A stretch of DNA of 64,000 nt from Aphrocallistes beatrix (Eukaryota; Porifera; Hexactinellida; Sceptrulophora; Aphrocallistidae). The notes beneath the pieces are model-generated. The model was not told the DNA's origin. It saw only the letters and a list, made by a program, of their open reading frames with translations, and ran no database searches. A program made the position numbers and the translations under genes. Below, one piece after another: positions 1-9,813 of the stretch. Each line of letters opens with the position of its first letter. The stretch's first letter is position 1. Location of the stretch: assembly GCA_963281255.1 (NCBI GenBank), contig OY725489.1:124001-188000 (forward strand), read 5' to 3'.

Positions 1-83
1 ATCAAATTGAACTGCAAGTATAGCAGTGTGATGATAACTGTATGGCTGAAAACTGACATGGGCTGTTCCTCTGAAGATACGTA

Positions 84-267
84 CAGTCAGGGTCGCTTAT
101 TGTGAACCACCAGGGGACCAAAAAATCTGTTCATAATAGAGATACTTCATATTAAGTGAACTTGGTTCAATACAAATCCTATCTAAAGATGAAATTGGGA
201 CCAGGAGGTTAGTTCATAATAAACGAATGTTCATGTTAAGCGGGTTCATAATAAGCGACCCTGACTG
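84..267. mobile_element. Pogo/Tigger-like MITE
   Basis: A 184 bp element begins CAGTCAGGGTCGCTTATTGT and ends with the inverted copy (ATAAGCGACCCTGACTG). A TA dinucleotide flanks each side, as expected for Tc1/mariner/pogo insertion. It has no coding capacity. The CAGT start and the degenerate TIR resemble several other elements in this window (11515, 22101, 45751, 49096, 57240, 62423). Confidence 0.75.
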
Positions 268-488
268 TATTATGTTTAGAATATTATTATTGTATTAGCA
301 CAGGCGCCCAGGGGTTGACCAATCAATTGTCCCGCCTTTTATGTCATTCATAAATCTTCTAAATAAGATCAAAATAACTTTGAATGATTGTACAACTCCC
401 ATCATTGCATATTCGTTTGTAATTATTTCAATGCTATCGCAGAGAAGATTCCCTACTACCTACTGACTAGGCTTTGGCCAAATACGGA

Positions 489-551
489 TTTGTACGTATT
501 TGTATTTGTATGTGTATTTGTATTTGTATTTGTATTTGTATTTGTATTTGC
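489..551. repeat. TTTGTA hexanucleotide microsatellite
   Basis: About ten imperfect copies of GTATTT/TTTGTA lie in tandem. A shorter patch of the same hexamer recurs at 770-790. Confidence 0.85.
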
Positions 552-944
552 AAATACTCATGTAACAAAGGGAAGTCATTTGTCAAGTAATCAAGTAATT
601 AGTCTTGTCGCTACACTTGACCACGTTGGTATGTTTTAAATTAATTCTTGTATTGTAGGTTCCTCAAGTTTGGCTTAATAAATACTAGATTATAGTTTAT
701 GTGTATGCAGTTAAATTCCTTTGATTCTCCATATTAGGATGCCAAGTTGTTTATGTGAGGCTTGGGTGTACGTATTTGTATTTGTATTTGAGTGAGTAGT
801 TGTGCAATTATATTTGTAAACGATTAAAAAAACTGTATTTGTGCCAAGCGTGCCACTTAATGCTGTAACACTATACCTATGTATTAGTCTTCATATTCAT
901 ATAAAGGATATGTTGCACAGTCAATGGATTAGTTGGGACAGAAA

Positions 945-2633
945 ATGTCGAGCTATACTTCAGTGAATATAGTGAGAGAACTGATCGAGAGTAAAATACA
1001 GAAACTGCACGAACTGCTGGATGAGAGGAAGTCAGCATTGAACGAAGAGTTGAACGAGATTGAAGAAGCTTTCGCTGCTGATAACAAGAAGGATCAAGAA
1101 GAGTTAGAAAAGTGGAGAAAATATAAAGAAGACACACTGGAACTCTTGCAAGGTGATGCTACAGTGAAATGTGCAGCTGAGTAAGATCGAGGCAAGGATC
1201 GAAGAAGTTTCTAGAAAATTGGAGATGAGGCGGCTACGACTCCAATGGGATGAAGATAAGTTGAAGATGGAAATTAGTATTATTGGGTTTCTGGGAAGAC
1301 CAGGACTAAAGCCAAAGTCTGAGACACAACAGATAACCAAAAGTGAATATAAGACCATGGATGACAGTACTTTAATTGATGAATATGGAGATATTCCATC
1401 AAGAACCTATGAAACCATAGATGAGTCTATTTTAGGTGACATCCCCTCTGTTCTTCCAAAAGATGCTAGTCTAGGAAGCGAACGAAAGTTGACACCAAAA
1501 GAGACACAATTCGAAGAAAACGCGGCCTTCATAAAACGATCTCCAAGTAAGTTCCTTGAACCGATGCAACAAGCGCTTTGTAAAAAGTCAGACATAATTC
1601 CTCCCTTTCAGGAATTGTCTCCTAATGTTAAGAAGAAGGAAGTATCGAAAAAGTTGAGCAGTAACATGGAGCGAGAGGAAGCGTTGTATCGTGAATTACC
1701 TGAGCAGAAACCAGGTTTGCAAAGCCACTTTAGTCACAAGTCTGAAGACAATTCCAGTCAGACAGGACTGTATCCAACTCCGAAACCAGAGGATTGCACT
1801 GTGGTTAGCACCTGCACAAGGGGGACAGATCCAGGACAAATTCTGAAACCAAAAAACGTAGCTGTCTCCCCTAAGACAGGTTGCATATTTGTGGCTGAGA
1901 AAGGGAACAACCGAGTGCAAATGTTCACACCTACCGGAGAACCATTGTCCTCGTTTGGTACGCGGGGTAAAAGACTGCTGATGGCAGAACCTTACGGCGT
2001 ATGTGTACTGAACGAAAAGGTGTACGTATCCCAGACTGAGAATCATTGCATCATGGTCTTCAAGACTAAAACGGAGACTGTTGCATGCAAGGAGGAAATA
2101 AGGGAAATAATGAAGGTAGCTTAAAATATCCGACAGGACTAAGCACAGATGGGATCAATGTCTTAGTGTGTGACTTTGGGAACAATCGTGTTCAAGTCTT
2201 TTCAAATAATCTCCTTTTCAAACAGTTGATCGGAGTTGGGAAGCTAACGAATCCGACGGACATAGCAGTTAACTTAAATTCTGATTTGGTCGTTCTAGAC
2301 AGATCTCCAACTTGTGTTCATATTTTCAACAGCAAAGGTGTCTACCAACGTAAACTCATCAATGTGTCCAAATGTCCGACACTCTCAAACCCTCTCTTCA
2401 TCGCCATCAGTCCCAGAGGCAACATAGTGCTCTCTGACATGCTGACTTGTAGCGTCAACGTTTTCACCATGGATGGACAGCTACTCTGGAGTTTAGGCGG
2501 ACTACACGACAAGGAGACGTTTGGAGAACCGAGAGGTGTGGCATGTGACCAATCGGGTCGACTGGTCGTAGTGTGCAACAAGGAGATAGGCTGTCTTAAG
2601 ATTATAGAGATTCGTTTACCGAATCTATTCTAA
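945..2633 (+). pseudogene. Coiled-coil/NHL-repeat protein, copy A1, with two frameshifts
   Basis: This is a paralog of the intact gene at 3051-4751. The ATG at 945 starts MSSYTSVNIVREL and an N-terminal coiled coil. The frame breaks near 1165-1172, where an extra A in GTGAAATGTG separates the coil from VQLSKIE. It continues in the second frame to about 2075, where another one-base shift in AAAACGGAGAC moves into the frame used to the stop at 2633. Restoring both shifts would give the same layout as its neighbour: coiled coil, acidic/charged linker, six NHL blades. Both lesions are single-base and near short A runs, so they may be assembly errors rather than true decay. There is no splice-site explanation, because the paralog aligns without a gap. 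It lacks RING and B-box domains, unlike classical TRIM-NHL proteins. Confidence 0.75.
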
Positions 2634-3050
2634 CGTTGTATTGCATTGTCTAAGTTCTCTAGTAATATGTTTGTATGAAATAAGTTAGTTTTTGTCTCAG
2701 TTCTGATCAGACAATCCAGCTTTCTCGCTCTAAGGAAGAGGGCGAACTTTGCTAAAATAGTCCCACACCCTTGTTTCATGATTTCTAAATAATTTAAAAT
2801 TGAATCTCGCGATACGGCAGTGCTAAGGGAAGGGACATGGAATCGGACATTTAAAACAAAATGAAAGTTGAGAATCACGGTTCAAAACACAGCGTTATAA
2901 CTACTATGAAGGGATGAATTGAGATAATAGAATGAGGAAGAGGAAGAGGATAGTCTTCAATTAGAGGTTGAGATGATGCAACCTGATATATAATGTGTCG
3001 GGGTAAACGTGAGGTATAAATAAGTAGAAACTGGATTGAGGTAGAGGATA

Positions 3051-4751
3051 ATGGAAGAAGAAAAAGTGTACACGACTGTGAAAATAGTTAGGAAATTGAT
3101 AGAACGGAGAGTAGAGAAGCTTCATGAGCTCCTGGATGAAAGGAAACTAGCGTTGAATGAAGAGTTGGATGCTTTAGAACAAAGGTTTACTGACGAAAAC
3201 AAAAAGGATGAGGAGGAGTTGGAGAAATGGACAGCTTACAGAGATCAGACAGTAGACCTGTTTAAAGAGTACGAAGGAGTGGACAATGTTCAGCTGAGCC
3301 GCATTGAGCATCAAATCAAGGGAATCAACTCGAGGATAGAGACGAGACGAGTGCATCTGGAATGGGAAGACGACAGAGCTAAGAAGGAAATAAATCTGAT
3401 TGGGAGACTGGAAAGTTCGGAATCGATGGGTCAGACTGACTCGAATTACGAAGTGTTTCAGGCAATGAACTTAGAAGTCAACGACAAAGTACTCTACGAG
3501 GTGATGGATGAGGGAACTCCAGACCCCAGTGAGGCCTCTGTAATCGAAAGTACGTTCGTCCCGATCAAGAATAAACCCGGAGAATATCTAAAACCGCTGA
3601 GACCAGCACCTAGAGCGCCCTCACGAACACCCCCAATACCCCCACTCCCCTCGATACCCCCAATACCCCCACCACCCCCACAGGATAGGAAGCTCAAACG
3701 AATGTCGAGCCATGGTTACACTCTGGACAGCATAAAATATCCGTTGGAGAGGGCCCAATCGATGGACGATTCGAGTTTCAGTAATCCACAGGAATCAGAG
3801 CTGTACTGCGCCCTGCCCCCCTCGCAGAAACAAGGATGGCGGAACATCCTGCGGAAGAAGTCGCGGAGTATCGGAGATAAGCTGGACATGCCTGGAGTCC
3901 CGGCCCCTCCTACGCGAGACTACACGGTCACCTGTAAGTGCATGCTAGGCACTGGTCCCGGGCAGATTCTGAAGCCCAAGAATATAGCCATTTCCACCAA
4001 AACTGGCTGCATTTTCGTGGCTGAGAAAGGAAACAATCGAGTGCAAGCATTCGCGCCCACAGGAGACCCCATGTTCTCGTTCGGCAAGCGCTTGAAAGGG
4101 AACTCAATGATGAAACCGTATGGAGTCTGTGTGCTGAACGAAAAGGTGTACGTTTCTCAGACACAGTCTAACTGCATCATGGTGTTCAATACCAATGGGG
4201 AGTATTGTATGCAGTCGGGAGGGGAAGGAAGGGGGGAAGGCTGCTTCAACTTTCCGGCCGGATTGTCCACAGACGGGACAAGAATATTAGTTTGTGATTG
4301 CGCGAATAATCGGATTCAGGTCTTAACCCACCATCTCATGTTCCTTCAGTTTTACGGAATCGGGAAACTAACGTATCCGACGGACATAACAGTTGATTCA
4401 AATTCTAATTTGGTCGTTCTAGACAGATCTCCAACTTGTGTTCATATTTTCAACGGCAAAGGTGTCTACCAACGTAAACTCATCAATGTGTCCAAATGTC
4501 CGACACTCTCAAACCCTCTCTTCATCGCCATCAGTCCCAGAGGCAACATAGTGCTCTCTGACCTGCTGACTTGTAGCGTCAACATTTTCACCATGGATGG
4601 AAAGCTACTCTGGAGTTTAGGCGGGCTACACGACAAGGAGACGTTTGGAGAACCGAGAGGTGTGGCAACTGACCCATTAGGTCGACTGGTCGTAGTGTGC
4701 AACAAGGAGATAGGCCCTCTCATGATTATCCAATTCTCAAATGACCATTAG
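3051..4751 (+). CDS. Coiled-coil/NHL six-blade propeller protein, copy A2
   Basis: A 566-residue intronless reading frame. Residues 1-125 form a charged coiled coil (KLHELLDERK, EELEKWTAYRD). Residues about 180-220 are a proline-rich linker (PPIPPLPSIPPIPPPPP), a possible SH3/WW/EVH1 ligand. Residues about 300-566 hold six NHL blades with the usual P-x-G start and (V/L)xD/E..NNR(I/V)QxF end, for example VAEKGNNRVQAF and VCDCANNRIQVL. The architecture resembles TRIM2/3/71 without RING and B-box, so a ubiquitin-ligase role cannot be assumed; a scaffold or ligand-binding propeller is more likely. It lies tandem to A1 and A3 on the same strand, with about 420 and 235 bp spacers. A canonical AATAAA lies 117 bp after the stop (4868). 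Its last third is almost identical to A1, which suggests gene conversion. Confidence 0.88.
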   Translation: MEEEKVYTTVKIVRKLIERRVEKLHELLDERKLALNEELDALEQRFTDENKKDEEELEKWTAYRDQTVDLFKEYEGVDNVQLSRIEHQIKGINSRIETRRVHLEWEDDRAKKEINLIGRLESSESMGQTDSNYEVFQAMNLEVNDKVLYEVMDEGTPDPSEASVIESTFVPIKNKPGEYLKPLRPAPRAPSRTPPIPPLPSIPPIPPPPPQDRKLKRMSSHGYTLDSIKYPLERAQSMDDSSFSNPQESELYCALPPSQKQGWRNILRKKSRSIGDKLDMPGVPAPPTRDYTVTCKCMLGTGPGQILKPKNIAISTKTGCIFVAEKGNNRVQAFAPTGDPMFSFGKRLKGNSMMKPYGVCVLNEKVYVSQTQSNCIMVFNTNGEYCMQSGGEGRGEGCFNFPAGLSTDGTRILVCDCANNRIQVLTHHLMFLQFYGIGKLTYPTDITVDSNSNLVVLDRSPTCVHIFNGKGVYQRKLINVSKCPTLSNPLFIAISPRGNIVLSDLLTCSVNIFTMDGKLLWSLGGLHDKETFGEPRGVATDPLGRLVVVCNKEIGPLMIIQFSNDH

Positions 4752-4985
4752 TTAATCCAGCTCATTAGAATGTATAGTATGTAGTCAAGTTTGTTATTTC
4801 AATGTATGTAATCGTACACTTTACACCTTGTCAGAGTTCCATTGTAATCACCGAGAGGAGGAGTTTAATAAAATCTTACACAGTGATGCTTAGATAAATA
4901 CGTAGGAGGCGAATCTAAGTTTCAGTATAATAAGCTCACTGCTTTATTATAATATAATACCCTGGATTAGATCAATCACTATAGC

Positions 4986-6470
4986 ATGAGTGTAGTGGAA
5001 GTTTGTGAATCTTTCTTAACTGTGGAGGAGGTAGGGGATAGAATAAAGGAAAATATCTCCAACCTGAGAAGTCTGATAGACGAGAGAGAATCTGAACTAA
5101 ATCTCCAACTCCAGCGATTCAAAGTGGAATTAGGAGAGAGCAGTGACGGAAGAGAGATCAAGTTCGTTTGGGAAGCAGGGGAATTGTCCGAATACATAAA
5201 TCAACTCGGCCGTATCGAGCTGAGAGAGAAGAGAGTAGAAGTTAAAGAGTCTGAAATCCAGGATGAGAGAACCTTAGAAGCAGAGACGAATGAAAGTATG
5301 ACCGAAAAAGACGCCGCAACACACGAAACAGAGGAGAGTATCCCCAAACAGGAAGAATACATCTCGATGCAGCCTGTGAAGAGTAAACCCGCTTTATGGA
5401 AGAGAACTATGTCCGTTCCAGCAATCTTGGACGAAGAGGCGAACTACCAAGTCATGCACCCCATCGACAGAACCCCGGGATCGGATATAGACTTGGACCT
5501 CTACGGGTACGGCGCTGAAAGGGTGGAAGATAGCATGTATGACGTCATAGACGAATCGCGGCTCGGAGATCTGAGTGAGTACGCGGATTATAAGCGGAGA
5601 GTCACTCAGAAACTCAGCGCTAAAAAGAGCGGCGGTAAGAAAGCGGTCCCACTCATGGACCTACCGGTCGTGGCCACCTGTACAACCGGGAAGAAACTGG
5701 GACAGTTGAACAAACCCAAAGGCGTGGCTCTATCCGGGAAAGGGGACATCTTCGTAGCGGAGAAGGGGAACAATCGCGTCCAGGTATTCAACAGCGTAGG
5801 CAACAAGCTCTATACGTTCGGAGCAGGGAGGATGTCTGCCCCTTACGGGGTTCTCGTGCTGGGAGATTTCGCGTATGTGACACTCAGTAACATGCACATG
5901 CTGCAGATGTACACGGTGGAAGGAGACTTTGTGAAGCAGAAAGGGAAGGAAGGAAAGGAGGAAGGAAAACTGAAACACCCCACAGGGATCGACGGGGACG
6001 AAGTGAGGGGGAAGCTGTTCGTTTGCGACACAGACAATAACCGAGTCCAGATATTCGACAACAATCTCAGATTCCTCAAAGTCCTCAAAACGGTGAAACT
6101 GGATCGACCCTTAGAAGTGAAGGTGATCAAGTTCGGAGCTATCGTGGTGTTGGACAGGTCCCGTGAATGCGTGCACTTCATAAGCAGCACAGGGGAGCTG
6201 ATCAGGGAGATAGTGGACACGGAGCGATACCCTATGGTCCTGAACCCCCTGTACATAGCCCTGTCCCCTGATGGGAACCTGCTTCTGTCCGACTTCTCCA
6301 ACCACTGTATCCACGTGTTCTCTGAGGAGGGAAAACCGCTGTGGAAGATAGGACAGGAAGGAAAGGGGAAACCGTTTGAGGAGCCAAGGGGCATTGCATG
6401 TGACGACAAGGGGAGACTAGTGACTGTTTGTAACAAGAGCAAAAATATGCTACAGATCTTCGAGATCTGA
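4986..6470 (+). CDS. Coiled-coil/NHL six-blade propeller protein, copy A3
   Basis: A 494-residue intronless reading frame starting MSVVEVCESF at 4986. Residues about 10-110 are coiled coil (LRSLIDERESELNLQLQRF). An acidic linker contains YDVIDESRLGDLSEY, shared in spirit with the YETIDESILGDI linker of A1 and possibly a tyrosine-phosphorylation or docking segment. Residues about 230-494 are six NHL blades (VAEKGNNRVQVF, VCDTDNNRVQIF, LLSDFSNHCIHVF). It is the most diverged of the three tandem copies, with higher GC and no sign of a conversion tract. It is convergent with ATP6V1F, 108 bp away. Confidence 0.88.
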   Translation: MSVVEVCESFLTVEEVGDRIKENISNLRSLIDERESELNLQLQRFKVELGESSDGREIKFVWEAGELSEYINQLGRIELREKRVEVKESEIQDERTLEAETNESMTEKDAATHETEESIPKQEEYISMQPVKSKPALWKRTMSVPAILDEEANYQVMHPIDRTPGSDIDLDLYGYGAERVEDSMYDVIDESRLGDLSEYADYKRRVTQKLSAKKSGGKKAVPLMDLPVVATCTTGKKLGQLNKPKGVALSGKGDIFVAEKGNNRVQVFNSVGNKLYTFGAGRMSAPYGVLVLGDFAYVTLSNMHMLQMYTVEGDFVKQKGKEGKEEGKLKHPTGIDGDEVRGKLFVCDTDNNRVQIFDNNLRFLKVLKTVKLDRPLEVKVIKFGAIVVLDRSRECVHFISSTGELIREIVDTERYPMVLNPLYIALSPDGNLLLSDFSNHCIHVFSEEGKPLWKIGQEGKGKPFEEPRGIACDDKGRLVTVCNKSKNMLQIFEI

Positions 6471-6578
6471 TTTTTTACTGAATGGTGTATATAGTTATTT
6501 TGTAGAATGAACAATTGATATTAATACTAATCTCCAACTAATCCACAAGCATATATACATATACATGGCGTCATCATT

Positions 6579-6944
6579 CTATCTGAAATCCTCTGCATTG
6601 AACATTCCTTTGGCCCGCTTCAGTATCGAGTCCTTGCTCGGGTCGTAAGGATGGTCCTTGGAAGGGATCTCTAGGATCGCTGGGATGCACTCCGTGTACG
6701 CGTCCAGGAGGTACCTAATCTCCTCGGCGATCGTCTGCGTGATGAGAAGAATAGCGATGTCATTCCGTGTTGTAAAAGTCCTGAACTTATCTTCGATATC
6801 CTTGGTGCTCGTGTCCTTACTCACAGCGAAGAAGTTGGCTTGTTTCGCGGCGTTTAGTTCCCCTATGCCCCCTAACAGGAACCCGGTACACGTGTCCTCG
6901 TCCCCTATAACTGCGATGAGCTTGCGATGGATTGAAACTGCCAT
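6579..6944 (-). CDS. ATP6V1F: V-type proton ATPase subunit F
   Basis: A 121-residue single-exon reading frame with strong family signatures: [20 protein letters not shown] at the N terminus, then [19 protein letters not shown] and [20 protein letters not shown] near the C terminus. Length matches animal subunit F (about 119 residues). The protein sits in the central stalk of the cytosolic V1 sector, coupling ATP hydrolysis to proton pumping across endomembranes. The ATG at 6944 is the natural start. It is intact and housekeeping in character. Confidence 0.97.
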   Translation of the reverse strand: MAVSIHRKLIAVIGDEDTCTGFLLGGIGELNAAKQANFFAVSKDTSTKDIEDKFRTFTTRNDIAILLITQTIAEEIRYLLDAYTECIPAILEIPSKDHPYDPSKDSILKRAKGMFNAEDFR

Positions 6945-7109
6945 TTAGGCTGCTACAGCTGCTGAGTACTTATAACGGATAAGAGCATACATTGAATCCA
7001 ACCAAGTAGGACATATGGACTCAAACAATGAGATTTAATAATAGTAGGGAATCTATATATAGGTGTTAGCTCGCAATGAGAAATGTGCTATTTTTAGTGT
7101 ATATAATTA

Positions 7110-7379
7110 TCATTTTTCAGTTCTAAATAATTCTAGTGTTTGCGTAACAACCAGGAGAAGGTCTAAGAATGCGCCAACAGCTACCCTCAATATCTTTGCT
7201 TCCTTAGCAACGTATCTTACTCTAAGAATGTTGCTATCCAGAATAAATTCCTTCGTTACAAGACTGTTTCTAGGCTCAGGATCTGGAGAGAGAGAATTAA
7301 GAGCGATCTCTGCAAATTCATTGGTTGGAAACGGAACCGAAATTTCACACCTAATTGGGAATTCTTCTGTAGTTGCCAT
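7110..7379 (-). CDS. LAGE3: EKC/KEOPS complex subunit LAGE3/PCC1
   Basis: An 89-residue single-exon reading frame of the Pcc1 family. The recognisable core is ISVPFPTNEFAEIALNSL, then PEPRNSLVTKEF, then DSNILRVRYVAKEAKILRVA and a C-terminal FLDLLLVVTQTLELF helix. Pcc1/LAGE3 is the dimerising subunit of the KEOPS complex, which makes the N6-threonylcarbamoyladenosine base (t6A37) of ANN-decoding tRNAs. Length is near the minimal family length (80-90 in yeast and archaea). The ATG at 7379 gives MATTEEFPIRCE. It lies between ATP6V1F and the 3' end of DNAH10, all on the minus strand. Confidence 0.9.
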   Translation of the reverse strand: MATTEEFPIRCEISVPFPTNEFAEIALNSLSPDPEPRNSLVTKEFILDSNILRVRYVAKEAKILRVAVGAFLDLLLVVTQTLELFRTEK

Positions 7380-7548
7380 GGAAATTGCTAAGTATGCAAA
7401 CTATTCGTTAAATAACTATTTATTTGTTTGCATGGATACATAATAAGAGGAAAGATATGTAATAGAATCGATGATAAAATGCGAAAATCAAGTAAATATT
7501 AGTAAGCGTATACAGTTTGAGTCAAAAGAGTAAATTCGAGTGAGGCAG

Positions 7549-8790
7549 TTAGTCCGTATTGAGCAGCAAAGCAACTCCTTGCAGAGTCCAATGAGAGGCG
7601 TGTTCCTGTGTGAACAGGTCCGCTTGGAACACGAGACCAACTCCCATAGCATTCCTCCGGTTGGAAGTGACGTAGACAGGTGTCATAAAAGTGTCGAGCA
7701 GTTTCAGTCGATGGGATTCCACCGGGATTATGTGCAGGATAGGCAACTCCTCGATCAGAGCTTTGGGGGCAGACCTAGCGAGACACATCTTGTTCTTGTC
7801 CCAGATGGCGCCCTCCAAGTACAATCCCTCGATATAGCAGCCTAAAAATAGAACACCATAACGTTACTATTTATAGCGACAGCAGGTGTTAATAAGTACC
7901 AGATTCAGGTTTCTCGTCCATCTCTTCGCCTCGCATCTCCTCCTTCACGTTGGTGTAGAGGGTGGACTTGTCCAGAGGCCAGCCGTTCTTCCGACAGGTG
8001 GACTGCACCAGAGCTGTGAGGTAGGACTCCGGGATGTGGAGGCCTGACAGCCACATCACCTTAGGCTCTCCTAGAGTGGGTAGTGAGAAAATAGTAAATG
8101 GTAGGCATTAGGCAATGAGGTTTTAAGGGTAGTAAGAAAATAGTAAATTGTAGGTAATGTAGGTTTGAGGATAGTAAGAAAATAGTAAATTGTAGGTAAT
8201 GTAGGTTTGAGGATAGTTAGAAAATAGTAAATGGTAGGTAATGCAGGTTTGAGGATAGTTAGAAAAAGTAAATGGTAGGCAATGCAGGTTTTGAGTGTAG
8301 TAAGAAAATAGTAAATTGTAGGCAATGCAGGTTTTGAAAAGGTAGATAGGACTGTGCTAGTACTAGTATGGTAAGTAAGTTGAGGTAGAAGATAGTTGTC
8401 ACCTCACCTTTCACCCATCGGGTGTACTGGTCGAATCTTCTCAGGAAGTGGAGCATCCAGTTCGCGAGGGATTTAAGTGTCTCGGGCGCCAAACTTCGCC
8501 ACATGGAGGGCAGCTGTCCGTTGTAGAGGGACTTCGCCAGCTCGTCCAGCTCGTTACTCATCCCCACCTCTCCCGCCAGGGCCCTCTGAAGATTCACGAG
8601 AGAGAGGGACATCCGCTTCACCAGGTTGTTGAACCTCTCCAGCTCCTGCAGGAGGACTACGTTGGTCGGGGTCAAGATTCCGAACTTCTTCTTAATCTGG
8701 TCCAGCTCGAAGAGGGTGGGAAGCTTGCTTTGGATGTCTGCCGCGATTCCGCTGATGAAGTCTTCTCTGCTGATGCCTGTAAACAAGCAG

Positions 8791-8843
<53 letters not shown>

Positions 8844-9813
8844 AACAGCAAGCTATCAGGTTACAAAGACACACCTGTTCCAGTTTCTCCGGTCTGTGGC
8901 TGGAGCTCCACCAACTGTGACCACAAGTCCTTGGCGGCCCGTGTGAAATATCCGATCTCGGCGTTCGGATGCAAACCGAACACGTCCGGTCCGTTCACTA
9001 GCGGTAGCCGCTCTATCTCCTCTGTGTACCGGTCCTTCGTCCCGAATTCCGGTATCTTGTAGTCCATTTCTGGTCCTGTGAAGAAGTGGAAAGGTTGGAA
9101 GGTGTCAAAGATGAAATCTCCGAAATATTCGTCCATATAAGTCTTGAGGACTCTCCTGTCAAAGTTGTCGATTGCTCTGCCTCCATACATCACCTACGAA
9201 CCAGCTGATTAACACCTCAAACCGGAACTAGGACCAGGACTGGAACCAACTCACCTCCCCTATCAGGTACTTGAGGGACCCCCAGGGCATCTTGGGGTCC
9301 TTTGACTCGTATGCCTTGGTAAGGTAAGTCTTCAGCAGCTCCATACTCACTGTGAAATCTGACTCGTTGAAGTCATAGCTAATGTTCCATCCAATCTTCC
9401 CGTACTTCCTCCGTTCCTGCACTACGGCGTGGAAGAACGCCAGCACGTAGACCAGCGGCTTGAAGGCTGTGTGGGAACATTCCTCTAGCGAGGTGTGAGT
9501 GATCTTATGGTAGGTGTTGCGCATGTTCAGCTTTAAACCGTTAGGTGGTTCTGTGACAACTTTGAGGGAGCGCTGGAGGATGGAGATGGGGAAGTCTGGC
9601 GTGGGCGCGGTTGTGAGCCACAAGCGGAAGTCAGGGTGTTGGCGCGTCATTTTCTCCAGCGCCTTGTCGAGATCTCTGAGCCACTTGACCAGCAGGTGGC
9701 AGTTCTGTAGCAGCAGCCACTGTCCTCGCTGGGACGCAGTCTCCAGCATCTGGAGCGCTAGCTTCTCCTGGCCCTGTCCCATCGCCAGGAACTTCAGACG
9801 GCTCCCGCCAGCC
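7549..9813 (-). CDS. DNAH10: DNAH10 part: AAA6 end and C-terminal domain (exons 30-34)
   Basis: Five exons follow the giant intron. Exon 30 starts [20 protein letters not shown] and continues into [16 protein letters not shown], hallmark dynein AAA6 sequence. Exon 33 (7900-8070) has no internal ATG and is easy to miss; it encodes [17 protein letters not shown] and a charged [14 protein letters not shown] tail, and joins exons 32 and 34. The final exon holds [17 protein letters not shown] and ends NTD-stop at 7549. Intron 32 (8071-8407) is a minisatellite and intron 31 carries a CAA repeat. Confidence 0.92.

Larger units (their letters stand above)
1..944. other. Intergenic region with a pogo-like MITE and TTTGTA repeats
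   Basis: No credible coding sequence is seen on either strand. The stretch holds the pogo-like MITE at 84-267 and two patches of a TTTGTA hexanucleotide repeat (about 489-551 and 770-790). Short reading frames across the hexamer translate to low-complexity FVFVFV runs and are repeat artefacts. Confidence 0.6.

Noticed and set aside
8071-8340. CRISPR-like array (regular repeats of about 55 bp)
   Set aside because: Units are degenerate throughout with no repeat/spacer distinction, and lie in a eukaryotic intron; it is a minisatellite.
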